Shown: positions 1-5,867, numbered from the stretch's first letter. The stretch is DNA of 9,671 bases from Candidatus Peribacteraceae bacterium (GCA_013140485.1 JABFSS010000002.1:1-9671), one strand, 5' to 3'. Translations and numbers: made by a program. Notes: generated by a model not told the origin, from the sequence alone.

Positions 1-702
1 GAAGTGCCCGATGAGCTGGATGCGCAGGCGAACGGGTCCACGCTGCTCGGAGTTTTCCGCAAAGAAGGCACCTACCCCGTCACGCTTATGGGTGAGGGGG
101 CGGAAGGGAAGAGCATGCGGATGCCGATTACGTTCGACGTGAAGCCCCCGTCGGCAGAGCCGGTCATCAGCCTCACTCCCGACGGCGGCACGGCCCCGCT
201 CGAAGTGACGTTCGACGGCTCGCAGACGTTTATCCCTCCCGGCGAAACGGTCGCGGGGTTCAAGTGGCTCTTCGGCGACGAAGCTCAGGGCACCCGCACG
301 CCCGAACTTGCCGGAGCGCGCGTCCAGCACACGTTTAAAGCGCCGGGCGAGTACCTCATCAAGCTCTCCGTCGTCCTGATTTCCGGCAAGGAATTCACCG
401 CGCAGCGGACCATCCTCATCCGCAAGCCCATCCTGAGCGCTTGCCTCACCGCCAGCCGACTCAAAGTCCAAGCCGGCAAAGGCGTCGAATTCGATTCTGC
501 GTGCTCCACAGGCGAGGCAAGCTCGGTCCTGTGGGACGTCCGCCGCGATGACACACCCGATATCGTCCAGGCGCAGAGCGGCGACGAAAAATACGTGTAC
601 GTCTTCGAAGAACCGGGCGACTACACCGTCACGTTGACGCTCAAAGACGCGTTCAGTAACGTCGACAAGAAAACCGTTTCCATTTCCGTCACCGCACCAT
701 GA
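1..702 (+). CDS. Secreted PKD-domain protein, C-terminal part (5' end outside window)
   Basis: The frame is open from the first base (GAA GTG CCC ...), so the start lies upstream. The visible 233 residues are a run of immunoglobulin-like beta domains. The first (about 1-48) is the end of a PKD-like domain (EGTYPVTL ... ITFDV). The second (about 51-142) is a clear PKD domain, with 'APLEVTFDGS', the signature WLFGDE and the closing 'HTFKAPGEYLIKLSV'. The third (about 143-233) is more divergent, with 'WDVRRDD' in place of the signature and 'YVFEEPGDYTVTLTL' near its end. Two cysteines in the third domain (SACLT, DSACST) could form a disulphide, which fits an extracytoplasmic location. PKD domains usually act as spacers or adhesion modules in surface proteins; no enzymatic domain is visible. 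The protein ends directly after the last beta strand, without membrane anchor or sorting signal. The TGA stop overlaps the start of a small membrane-peptide ORF. Confidence 0.85.
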   Translation, partial: EVPDELDAQANGSTLLGVFRKEGTYPVTLMGEGAEGKSMRMPITFDVKPPSAEPVISLTPDGGTAPLEVTFDGSQTFIPPGETVAGFKWLFGDEAQGTRTPELAGARVQHTFKAPGEYLIKLSVVLISGKEFTAQRTILIRKPILSACLTASRLKVQAGKGVEFDSACSTGEASSVLWDVRRDDTPDIVQAQSGDEKYVYVFEEPGDYTVTLTLKDAFSNVDKKTVSISVTAP

Positions 703-797
703 AGCGCTCCACCCTCGTCCGCGGCCTCGCGGCCGCCGCCGTCATCGGCTTGATCCTTACGGCGATTTTGCCGGCGTTTGGAGGTTTGGGATATTAG
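699..797 (+). CDS. Putative 32-residue single-helix membrane peptide
   Basis: An ATG overlaps the stop of the PKD gene as ATGA, the arrangement typical of translational coupling. The 32-codon ORF starts with a basic N-terminus (MKRSTLVR), continues as one hydrophobic helix rich in Ala, Ile and Leu, and ends in FGGLGY before TAG. The basic-then-hydrophobic order predicts N-terminus inside and C-terminus outside. That makes it an unlikely frameshifted anchor for the PKD protein, whose exterior side would then carry the basic residues. No family is recognised. It may be a small membrane partner of the PKD protein or a chance ORF. Its stop overlaps the tsaD stop on the other strand by four bases. 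Confidence 0.4.
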   Translation: MKRSTLVRGLAAAAVIGLILTAILPAFGGLGY

Positions 798-1906
798 ACC
801 GAGAGAATCGTTTCGTGCAGCGACATCGATGCCTTCGTCTCGAATCTCACAAATGCCTTCTCTCCAAGTTCTTGTGACAGGAAGAACCCCGCCGCCGCGA
901 TCATTGCTGCATTGTCGGTGCAATAACTGAGCGTTTTCGGAACGCGGACCATCAACGGTTCTTTCCTCTTCGCACAAAGGTCCGCAGTGAGGTTCCTCAG
1001 TTGAATATTCGCCGACACGCCGCCGACAAGATGAATTTCCTTCACGTCGGAATGTTTCTTGATCGCGCGGTCGATGCGGTCGACGAGGTGGCGGCAGATG
1101 GCGTGTTGATACGACGCAGAAAGGTCAGGGGTTAATTGGTTTATTGGTTTATTCGTACTTTCGAGATCGCGAAGGAGATATTTGAGAGATGTCTTGAGGC
1201 CGGAAAAACTAAAATCCAAAGTATCTTCGTTGTGCAGCGGCAAAGGAAATTCAAACGCATTCGGATCGCCTCCTTCCGCAGCTTTTTGGATCGAGGGACC
1301 GCCGGGGTAGGGGAGTCCGAGCATCGATGCCCCTTTGTCGAAGGCTTCGCCCGCGGCGTCATCGCGAGTTCTGCCGAGCAGGGTTCCCCGTGGGTGCGAG
1401 GCGCGGTACCAGAGGTCGGAATGGCCGCCGGAAGCGGAAAGCGTCAGTAAAGGGAATTGTGGAAGCTGGTTCTCGGACGAATGTGATCGGGGATTCGTTA
1501 ATTGGTTAATTCGTTGATTCGAATCGATGACAGAACCGTTCTCAAGCCAAGTTGAACTGAGATGTCCGAGAGTGTGATGCACGCCGATCAAAGGTTTTTT
1601 GTGGATGGACGCGAGTGCACGGGCGGTCACGGTTCCAACAAGAAGCGAACCGAGGAGGCCGGGTCCGCGCGTGACGGCGATTGCGTCAATCTCGTTCATT
1701 GTCACACTGGCTTCCTTCAGGGCTTGTTCAAGCACTGGGATCATGCATTCCACCTGCATCCGAGCGGCTTGCTCGGGGATGACGCCTGCGAGTGCCTCAA
1801 ACGTTTTCCATGAACTGGAGATCACATTCGAGAGGACGTCGACGCCGTCGCGCACGACGGCGACGGAGGTTTCGTCGCAGGAGGTTTCGATTCCGAGGAT
1901 CAACAT
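794..1906 (-). CDS. tsaD: tRNA N6-threonylcarbamoyladenosine transferase TsaD
   Basis: TsaD transfers the threonylcarbamoyl group from TC-AMP to A37 of ANN-decoding tRNAs, working in the cytoplasm with TsaB and TsaE (not in this window). The ASKHA fold motifs are all present: 'GIETSCDETSVAVV' near the N-terminus; metal-binding H111 and H115 in 'VHHTLGH'; 'SASGGHSDL' (157-165); 'DDAAGEAFDKGASMLGLPYPGG' region (182-203); 'LDFSFSGLKT' (230-239); 'GGVSAN' (295-300); and the metal aspartate in 'CTDNAAM' (D331). At 370 residues it is longer than typical bacterial forms. Most of the excess lies between H115 and 'FPLLTL', where about 23 extra residues include a stretch encoded by an 8-bp tandem repeat; a second such stretch lies at about 251-259. 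The ATG has no SD, but a TAGAAT hexamer sits six bases upstream. It converges on the 32-codon ORF. Confidence 0.96.
   Translation of the reverse strand: MLILGIETSCDETSVAVVRDGVDVLSNVISSSWKTFEALAGVIPEQAARMQVECMIPVLEQALKEASVTMNEIDAIAVTRGPGLLGSLLVGTVTARALASIHKKPLIGVHHTLGHLSSTWLENGSVIDSNQRINQLTNPRSHSSENQLPQFPLLTLSASGGHSDLWYRASHPRGTLLGRTRDDAAGEAFDKGASMLGLPYPGGPSIQKAAEGGDPNAFEFPLPLHNEDTLDFSFSGLKTSLKYLLRDLESTNKPINQLTPDLSASYQHAICRHLVDRIDRAIKKHSDVKEIHLVGGVSANIQLRNLTADLCAKRKEPLMVRVPKTLSYCTDNAAMIAAAGFFLSQELGEKAFVRFETKASMSLHETILSV
1132..1156. repeat. Octamer tandem repeat inside tsaD (array B)
   Basis: On the plus strand the sequence reads AATTGGTT, TATTGGTT, TATTCGTA, preceded by a partial unit ending GGTT. 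This is about three copies of an 8-bp unit, AT-rich against GC-rich flanks. Read on the coding strand it gives TNKPINQLT (residues 251-259 of TsaD). The unit matches that of the array at 1492-1521, in the same orientation and reading phase. Confidence 0.75.
1492..1521. repeat. Octamer tandem repeat inside tsaD (array A)
   Basis: On the plus strand: GATTCGTT, AATTGGTT, AATTCGTT, GATTCG, i.e. 3.75 copies of an 8-bp unit with consensus RATTSGTT. The coding strand gives NQRINQLTN around TsaD residues 129-139, inside the segment that is absent from typical TsaD between H115 and 'FPLLTL'. Three octamers are 24 bp (eight codons), so gain or loss of three units keeps the frame. Confidence 0.8.
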
Positions 1907-1912
1907 GCAGTG

Positions 1913-1918
1913 ATTCTA
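1913..1918 (-). promoter_or_regulatory. -10-like hexamer just upstream of tsaD
   Basis: The minus strand reads TAGAAT (5 of 6 to TATAAT), followed by only six bases before the ATG of tsaD. There is no SD and no convincing -35 element. If it is used, the mRNA would begin at or next to the start codon (leaderless). Confidence 0.35.
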
Positions 1919-1979
1919 GTAGAAAGCGGGACGAGAAGACGACTGTGTCCTCCCGTCCCTACGTTGATCGTGGCCTCTG

Positions 1980-2165
1980 TTACAGGCCGAGCGCTTTGAG
2001 GCCGAAGCCCCAGTAAAGCGCGGGAACACCGGCTAATCCGACCAGGATGGTCAGGTAGCCGGAAAATTCCAACTTGCCACTGGAGTGCTGGCCCTGGCCG
2101 GCCATCACAATTCCACCGATTGTGCCTAAAGCGGCACTAAAGGTGTAAGCTGCTGCGAAGATCAT
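1980..2165 (-). CDS. Small two-helix membrane protein, unknown function
   Basis: A 61-residue protein with two hydrophobic segments, about residues 3-22 (small residues with GTIGGIV) and about 34-55 (GYLTILVGLAGVPALYWGFG). They are joined by a short polar loop (GQGQHSSGKLEF). No cysteine, lipobox or catalytic motif is visible. The size and layout (two helices rich in Gly and Ala with a short loop) recall VirB2/TrbC-type pilin subunits or holin-like proteins, but nothing in the sequence assigns it to either, and no secretion genes are nearby. The start is well supported: AAAGGA lies seven bases before the ATG, and a good promoter lies upstream. It is transcribed towards tsaD, 73 bp away, with its own signals, which suggests strong independent expression. 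Confidence 0.75.
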   Translation of the reverse strand: MIFAAAYTFSAALGTIGGIVMAGQGQHSSGKLEFSGYLTILVGLAGVPALYWGFGLKALGL

Positions 2166-2172
2166 GAAACGT

Positions 2173-2179
2173 TCCTTTC
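2173..2179 (-). promoter_or_regulatory. Shine-Dalgarno site of the 61-residue membrane protein
   Basis: The minus strand reads GAAAGGA, with seven bases between AGGA and the ATG at 2165. It is the only strong, well-spaced SD I found in the window, and it decides this start. Confidence 0.7.
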
Positions 2180-2214
2180 ACAGAACAGAGTTTGGGGCGA
2201 ACAACGATGTGGAT

Positions 2215-2243
2215 ATTATAAATTATTTTTCGTTATTTGTATA
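2215..2243 (-). promoter_or_regulatory. Sigma70-type promoter for the 61-residue membrane protein
   Basis: On the minus strand, TATACA (2243-2238; four of six to TTGACA) is followed by a 17-bp A-rich spacer and a perfect TATAAT (2220-2215). Transcription would start near 2208, giving a leader of about 43 nt that contains the SD. Confidence 0.65.
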
Positions 2244-2267
2244 CAGCACGACTATGGATAAAACAGC

Positions 2268-2273
2268 TATATT
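2268..2273 (+). promoter_or_regulatory. -10-like hexamer just upstream of lgt
   Basis: TATATT (5 of 6 to TATAAT) lies nine bases before the lgt ATG, so a transcript from it would have a leader of only a few bases. No SD precedes this start and no good -35 was found. The surrounding stretch 2213-2273 is the most AT-rich intergenic DNA in the window and also holds the divergent promoter. Confidence 0.3.
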
Positions 2274-2282
2274 TCCCTGTCC

Positions 2283-3086
2283 ATGACGTTCTTCCCCTCA
2301 CGTGCCGTCGCTCTCAATCTCTTCGGTTTCGAGGTCCACTGGTACGGGTTGCTGTATCTGTTGGGATTCTTGATTGCTGCGGTGCTGCTCCCTCGTCTCC
2401 AGACGTATCGCAAGCTCACTGTGCACCGCGACGTCTGGTTTTCGCTGCTCTCGTGGTCGGTGGTCGGGGTGATTGCCGGGGGGAGACTCGGCTACGTGCT
2501 CTTCTATGAGCCGCAATTTTTCGCCGCCAATCCTTCACAAATTTTCGCCGTGTGGCAGGGCGGCATGGCGTTTCATGGAGGACTCATCGGCGTCATTATC
2601 GTTCTGTGGTTCTGGAGCCGCTCGAACAAGATTCCCCTGCTGGTCCTCGGCGATATTGTTGTCATTCCCGTCGCGATCGGGCTTGCGCTTGGGAGGTTCG
2701 GGAACTTTCTGAATCAAGAACTCTACGGCACGGTCACGTCGCTCCCGTGGGGAATGTCGTTCCCCGGCGCCGAAGGATTCCGGCATCCGATACAGCTCTA
2801 TGCCGTCGGCAAAGATCTGCTCATCGCTGCCGTCTGTTTTTGGTATCTGCGGTTGACCCGTGAACAGAAACACCGCTGGGGATGCACCGCTGCAGCATTC
2901 TTGATTCTCTACGGAGTCGGACGCTTCCTGCTCGAGTATCTGCGTGAACAGCAGTATCCGCTGACGGACATTGCGGGCATTGTGCTCACCAGAGGGCAAC
3001 TACTGACGCTGCCGCTTCTGTTTGCGGGGTTGGGAATTTGTCTCTGGAATCGCTTGAAAACGTTTACTGGAAGAGCAAAAAACTGA
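2283..3086 (+). CDS. lgt: Prolipoprotein diacylglyceryl transferase Lgt
   Basis: Lgt is an integral membrane enzyme that moves diacylglycerol from phosphatidylglycerol to the lipobox cysteine of prolipoproteins, the first step of lipoprotein maturation. The 267-residue protein has the family's hydrophobic layout. Its motifs are 'VHWYGLLYLLGF' (18-29), the essential-histidine region 'FHGGLIGV' (H98), the signature GRFGNFLNQELYG (137-149; R138 and N141 correspond to the key Arg and Asn of E. coli Lgt), 'HPIQLYAVG' (168-176), and the late arginine segment GRFLLEYLREQ (213-223), followed by 'LTRGQLLTLPL'. Length is close to the family norm. The ATG at 2283 has no SD but gives a normal N-terminus. 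The gene stands alone on the plus strand, and its TGA is immediately followed by the rnhB stop of the other strand. A possible client in the window is the SLH protein at 5974-6984, which has a lipobox-like LAAC. Confidence 0.96.
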   Translation: MTFFPSRAVALNLFGFEVHWYGLLYLLGFLIAAVLLPRLQTYRKLTVHRDVWFSLLSWSVVGVIAGGRLGYVLFYEPQFFAANPSQIFAVWQGGMAFHGGLIGVIIVLWFWSRSNKIPLLVLGDIVVIPVAIGLALGRFGNFLNQELYGTVTSLPWGMSFPGAEGFRHPIQLYAVGKDLLIAAVCFWYLRLTREQKHRWGCTAAAFLILYGVGRFLLEYLREQQYPLTDIAGIVLTRGQLLTLPLLFAGLGICLWNRLKTFTGRAKN

Positions 3087-3740
3087 TCAAATGCTGTGCA
3101 CAAGATCGAGGGGCTGATTCTCAAGATGAGCACGAAGAAAACTTTTCCGGTGAATCGCGCACGGGCCATGTTCTTTGATGAGTGCGAGATGTCCGGGCGC
3201 TCCGTAGCCTTTGTGATGCTCGAATCCGAAGAGAGGAAATTCTTTCGCGTACTCCCGCATCATGTTGTCCCGGAATACTTTGGCCACGATCGAGGCGGCT
3301 GCGATGGCGGGTTCCGATTGGTCTCCGCGGATGATCGTCTGATGGGGCAGCGGAAAGCGAAAACGGTCGCGGCCGTCGACGATCAGGGAATCGACATGGG
3401 TCTTCGACCGGAGATCTTCTAGTGCGAGGAGCATCGCCTGGTTCGTCGCGTACAGAATTCCCCGTTTATCGATCACCAACGCACTGACGACTCCCACCCC
3501 GAATGCGCAGTTCGAAGTAATCCACGTGGAGGAGGCTTCGCGTTCTTCAGGACTCAGGAGTTTGCTACCGGCAATGAGAACATCAGCATCAGTTTTCTGT
3601 TCAAAAGGCGACCAGCAGGGGAATGATCGTTTGCGTGGGAAGAGGGGGGTGGTGATCACGCATGCCCCGGCAACCACGGGCCCCGCGACAGAGCCGCGAC
3701 CCACCTCGTCAATGCCAGCGACTATATTCATGGAAGTCAT
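3087..3740 (-). CDS. rnhB: Ribonuclease HII
   Basis: RNase HII cuts the RNA strand of RNA-DNA hybrids and starts removal of single ribonucleotides from DNA. Numbering from the ATG at 3731, the active-site carboxylates are present: D8 and E9 in 'GIDEVGRG', D119 in 'LIVDGRD', and D137 in 'IRGDQSEPAIAAASIVAKV'. The family's C-terminal 'HHKGYGAPGHL' and 'HRKSFLR' are also there. Two departures from the family: an insertion of about 18 residues with several aromatic and basic residues (near PRKRSFPCWSPF) before the substrate loop, and GSK in place of the usual DSK of that loop. ATGs at 3740 and 3731 are both possible and an upstream in-frame start at 3773 is less likely; neither ATG has a clear SD. 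The gene abuts lgt tail to tail with no intergenic base, and follows the terminator-like hairpin behind the MurE-like gene. Confidence 0.93.
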   Translation of the reverse strand: MTSMNIVAGIDEVGRGSVAGPVVAGACVITTPLFPRKRSFPCWSPFEQKTDADVLIAGSKLLSPEEREASSTWITSNCAFGVGVVSALVIDKRGILYATNQAMLLALEDLRSKTHVDSLIVDGRDRFRFPLPHQTIIRGDQSEPAIAAASIVAKVFRDNMMREYAKEFPLFGFEHHKGYGAPGHLALIKEHGPCAIHRKSFLRAHLENQPLDLVHSI

Positions 3741-3773
3741 TCTACATCTTTGAAAAGAAAAAGAGGCAATCAA

Positions 3774-3834
3774 AGCAAACGAAGAAAACGAGGATCCTCG
3801 TTTTCCTTGTTTACGTCGTTTCCTTCGTTTGCCT
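3774..3834. repeat. Nonamer repeats in inverted arrangement
   Basis: Four consecutive 9-bp units on the plus strand at 3799-3834: CGTTTTCCT, TGTTTACGT, CGTTTCCTT, CGTTTGCCT (consensus CGTTTNCNT). Two units in the opposite sense precede them at 3774-3791: AGCAAACGA, AGAAAACGA. The two sets can pair. The right-hand array covers the last codons of the MurE-like gene (QTKETT) and its stop. Confidence 0.65.
3775..3832 (-). terminator. Terminator-like nested hairpin after the MurE-like gene
   Basis: A perfect 22-bp palindrome with no loop (3784-3805, centred on GGATCC) lies inside a further pair of perfect 10-bp arms (3775-3784 and 3823-3832). On the minus strand the structure starts within the last codons of the MurE-like gene and is followed by a T-rich run (CTCTTTTTCTTTT, around 3750-3762), as expected of an intrinsic terminator for that gene. 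The T run is not directly adjacent to the outer stem, so efficiency is uncertain. Confidence 0.55.
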
Positions 3835-5133
3835 TAATAACGACCTTGCAACCTCCCTCTCATCCCACTTTCTCAATCCTTCCCTCGTCTGCATCGTCGT
3901 ACAGGCACCCATTCCGCACAGTGCGACGGCATCACCGGCTTGTGCGTTCTTGAGCAGGAACCGGATGCCTTCCCGGCGGTCGAAGATCTTGTGCGCTTCG
4001 ACGGCGTTCTGATCGATGCCCGCCCAGACTTCGTCGATCACTTTGTGCTGATCTTCCGTGATTGTTTCGTCTTCACTTACCACGACCACGTCCGCCAGTT
4101 CACTCACGATCTTCCCGATCACCGGGCGCTTCTCGGGCATCCGGTCACCGCAGCTGCCGGTGAGGACCAGGAGCCGGCCTCCGGGAGCTAGTGTTGCGCG
4201 AATTGCGGAGAGCGTCTTCTCGTAGGCGTTCGGAGTCACCGTGAAGTCGACGTACACGGCGAAGAGCTGGTCCTCGTCGATGCGTTCCAATCGTCCGGGG
4301 ACTCCTGGGAAAGTTCCGAGTGCGTTCACGGCCTGATCGACCGAAACTTCCGCCGCGTGAGCGCAACTGATGGCACAGAGCGCATTCTCCAGATTGAAAA
4401 GACCGGGGATTTTAAGTTGCAGATTCCAGGTGTCTTCTTCCGCGTTGCATTGGAGCGAAGCGGATATTCCTCCGGCTGTTTCTTGAATGTCTGAAGCCCA
4501 AAATCCGCAGTCATGATCATTCATGGCAGACGCGAAGGCGTGCGACGACGACCAGGCGATGCGCCATCCGGCGGGGATACTGCGGTATTCCTCATACGTC
4601 TCGTCGTCGGCATTCAGCACGCTCACGCCGTCTTTTTTCAGCATCCGGAACAGAATCGCTTTATCCTTCTTGTATTGCTCCATCGTGCCGTGATAATCGA
4701 GATGCTCGGGAGAAATATTCGTGATGGCGGCGACCGCAGGCCAGAGGAAATCATTGCGGTGCTGAACGAGACCGTGCGAAGAAATTTCCGTCACGGCGTG
4801 TGTGCATCCGGCATTCACGCAGCGACGCAGGAATTTCTGGAATGCGAAGGGCGAGATGGAGGTCTTATGCGTCGGGTTCTCTTCGGTCTTGTCTTTGATG
4901 CGGAAAAAACTTGTCGAGACCGCGCCCACTGCGATTCCCGATTCGTGCAGGATATGCGCCGTCATCGCGACCGTGGTCGTCTTGCCGTCCGTGCCCGTGA
5001 TCGCGATGACCGTCAGTTTCCGTGCGGGAAAGCCGTAGCGCAGTGCTGCAATCAAGGCCTTCAGGTGATGCCATGCCATTCTGACCGGATGCCGGGCGCC
5101 AATGAGATTTTTGAGACGTCTGATGATGCTCAT
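3811..5133 (-). CDS. murE: MurE-like Mur ligase lacking the N-terminal domain
   Basis: Mur ligases use ATP to join an amino acid to UDP-MurNAc-peptide in the cytoplasm; MurE adds the third residue. The 440 residues contain the central ATPase domain: P-loop GTDGKTTT (47-54), 'TEISSHGL' (115-122), 'TNISPEHLDYHGTMEQYKKDK' region (138-158) with the lysine region that is carbamylated in Mur ligases, and 'GLFNLENAL' (244-252). The C-terminal domain has 'GVPGRLER' (277-284) and 'GSCGDRMPEKRPVIG' (326-340). About 90 N-terminal residues of classical MurE, which hold the UDP-binding domain, are absent and replaced by a short basic, hydrophobic stretch. The family's DYAHTPD is here DFTVTPN, the DNPR/DNPA specificity motif is replaced by SEDETITED, and the GKGHE motif by GMGACTT, so the amino acid cannot be predicted. 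The start overlaps the riboflavin kinase stop as ATGA. Short MurE-like ligases of this kind are common in CPR genomes, to my knowledge. Confidence 0.85.
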   Translation of the reverse strand: MSIIRRLKNLIGARHPVRMAWHHLKALIAALRYGFPARKLTVIAITGTDGKTTTVAMTAHILHESGIAVGAVSTSFFRIKDKTEENPTHKTSISPFAFQKFLRRCVNAGCTHAVTEISSHGLVQHRNDFLWPAVAAITNISPEHLDYHGTMEQYKKDKAILFRMLKKDGVSVLNADDETYEEYRSIPAGWRIAWSSSHAFASAMNDHDCGFWASDIQETAGGISASLQCNAEEDTWNLQLKIPGLFNLENALCAISCAHAAEVSVDQAVNALGTFPGVPGRLERIDEDQLFAVYVDFTVTPNAYEKTLSAIRATLAPGGRLLVLTGSCGDRMPEKRPVIGKIVSELADVVVVSEDETITEDQHKVIDEVWAGIDQNAVEAHKIFDRREGIRFLLKNAQAGDAVALCGMGACTTMQTREGLRKWDEREVARSLLRQTKETT

Positions 5134-5513
5134 GCTGCCAGTATATCGCTCGCCATCCGGTTGTCTTCCAGCATTTGACCGCTCAACGCCTCCGCAGAGG
5201 GAAATTTGAGGATTCCGCGCAGAAATTGCACAACCTCTACCTTAAGCGTTTCCGGCGGGGTCGCAATCACTTCGTCGATGATATGCACTTCGCAGCTCGG
5301 CGTATCGCCGAACGTCGGGCGCGAACCTTTGTGCATGGACGAGGGGAACGTCTTGCCGTCGATTATTGCCCGGCACGCGAAGACTCCGTCCTGGAGATCA
5401 TGCGGCACGTCCCGGAGATCCAGGTTCAGCGTCGGGACGCGGAGAGTCCGGCCCCGGCCCGATCCGGAGATCACTCGGGCCGTGAAACGAAGGGGGAGGC
5501 TCGATGGACTCAT
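5130..5513 (-). CDS. ribF: Stand-alone riboflavin kinase (FMN synthesis)
   Basis: Riboflavin kinase phosphorylates riboflavin to FMN with ATP. The 127 residues are just the C-terminal kinase domain of bifunctional RibF. They contain the glycine-rich 'GSGRGRTLRVPTLNLDL' (17-33) with the PTxN metal/ATP motif (27-30), 'GVFACRAIIDGK' (43-54), 'KGSRPTFG' (62-69), the catalytic glutamate in 'CEVHIIDE' (E75), and the C-terminal 'VEVVQFLRGILKFPS' helix region ending 'QMLEDNRMA'. The FAD synthetase (FMN adenylyltransferase) domain is missing, so FAD would need another enzyme or uptake. The start is fixed: a TAG in the same frame lies only four codons upstream of the ATG at 5513, and there is no SD. 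It overlaps the upstream hypothetical gene by 116 bp and the MurE-like gene by 4 bp (ATGA). Confidence 0.88.
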   Translation of the reverse strand: MSPSSLPLRFTARVISGSGRGRTLRVPTLNLDLRDVPHDLQDGVFACRAIIDGKTFPSSMHKGSRPTFGDTPSCEVHIIDEVIATPPETLKVEVVQFLRGILKFPSAEALSGQMLEDNRMASDILAA

Positions 5514-5859
5514 GCGGGAAGGCTACCGTCGCGCTTCTTCCGCCGAAAGGCCCGTTTCCGGTGCCGAGCCGACCGGGCATGGGAATCCAGGGGATGTTGC
5601 GCAGCGCGATGCCAGCCCACGTCAGCGTTTCGCGTCCTGTTGCGCGCACGAGATCACCGATCGTTCCGGAGATCGGCCGCAGGAAAACGTTGTACGGCAG
5701 CACGAGCAACGATTGTTTCGCGGTTTCCACCAATCCGTGTGTGAGCTTGTTCACTCCGGTATCGACAACTCCTCGCCCGGATGTTTGTGACATCACGTTC
5801 CAGACGGCCTTGCCGGCGCGTCCGGCTTCTCCGGGAATATCAGGGATTCGATTCGGCAT
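5398..5859 (-). CDS. Hypothetical protein overlapping riboflavin kinase
   Basis: A 153-residue protein I do not recognise. It starts MPNRIPDIPGEAGRAGKAVW, has a mixed middle with a hydrophobic stretch (QSLLVLPYNVFLRPISG, then 'LTWAGIALRNIPWIPMPG'), and ends in a Pro/Gly-rich tail (about the last 35 residues). That tail overlaps the riboflavin kinase gene in another frame and looks like out-of-frame translation. A stop in the kinase frame just upstream of the kinase start (TAG at 5523-5525) would end this protein naturally, so a frameshift or sequence error near the end is possible. I chose the ATG at 5859 over the upstream GTG at 5937, because it has GAGG just upstream and a TATACT eight bases before it, and because the upstream extension runs through a REP-like element. 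Confidence 0.6.
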   Translation of the reverse strand: MPNRIPDIPGEAGRAGKAVWNVMSQTSGRGVVDTGVNKLTHGLVETAKQSLLVLPYNVFLRPISGTIGDLVRATGRETLTWAGIALRNIPWIPMPGRLGTGNGPFGGRSATVAFPHESIEPPPSFHGPSDLRIGPGPDSPRPDAEPGSPGRAA

Positions 5860-5867
5860 TTCCTCAT

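Noticed and set aside
1132..1521. CRISPR array
   Set aside because: The units are 8 bp in direct tandem with no spacers, inside a coding gene, and no cas genes are present.
1928..1959. Hairpin GGGACG ... CGTCCC between the 61-residue gene and tsaD
   Set aside because: Six pairs with a 20-base loop and no T run; too weak to call a terminator.
4513..5178. 221-residue plus-strand ORF
   Set aside because: Antisense to the MurE-like ligase, which has clear motifs throughout. No domain recognised.
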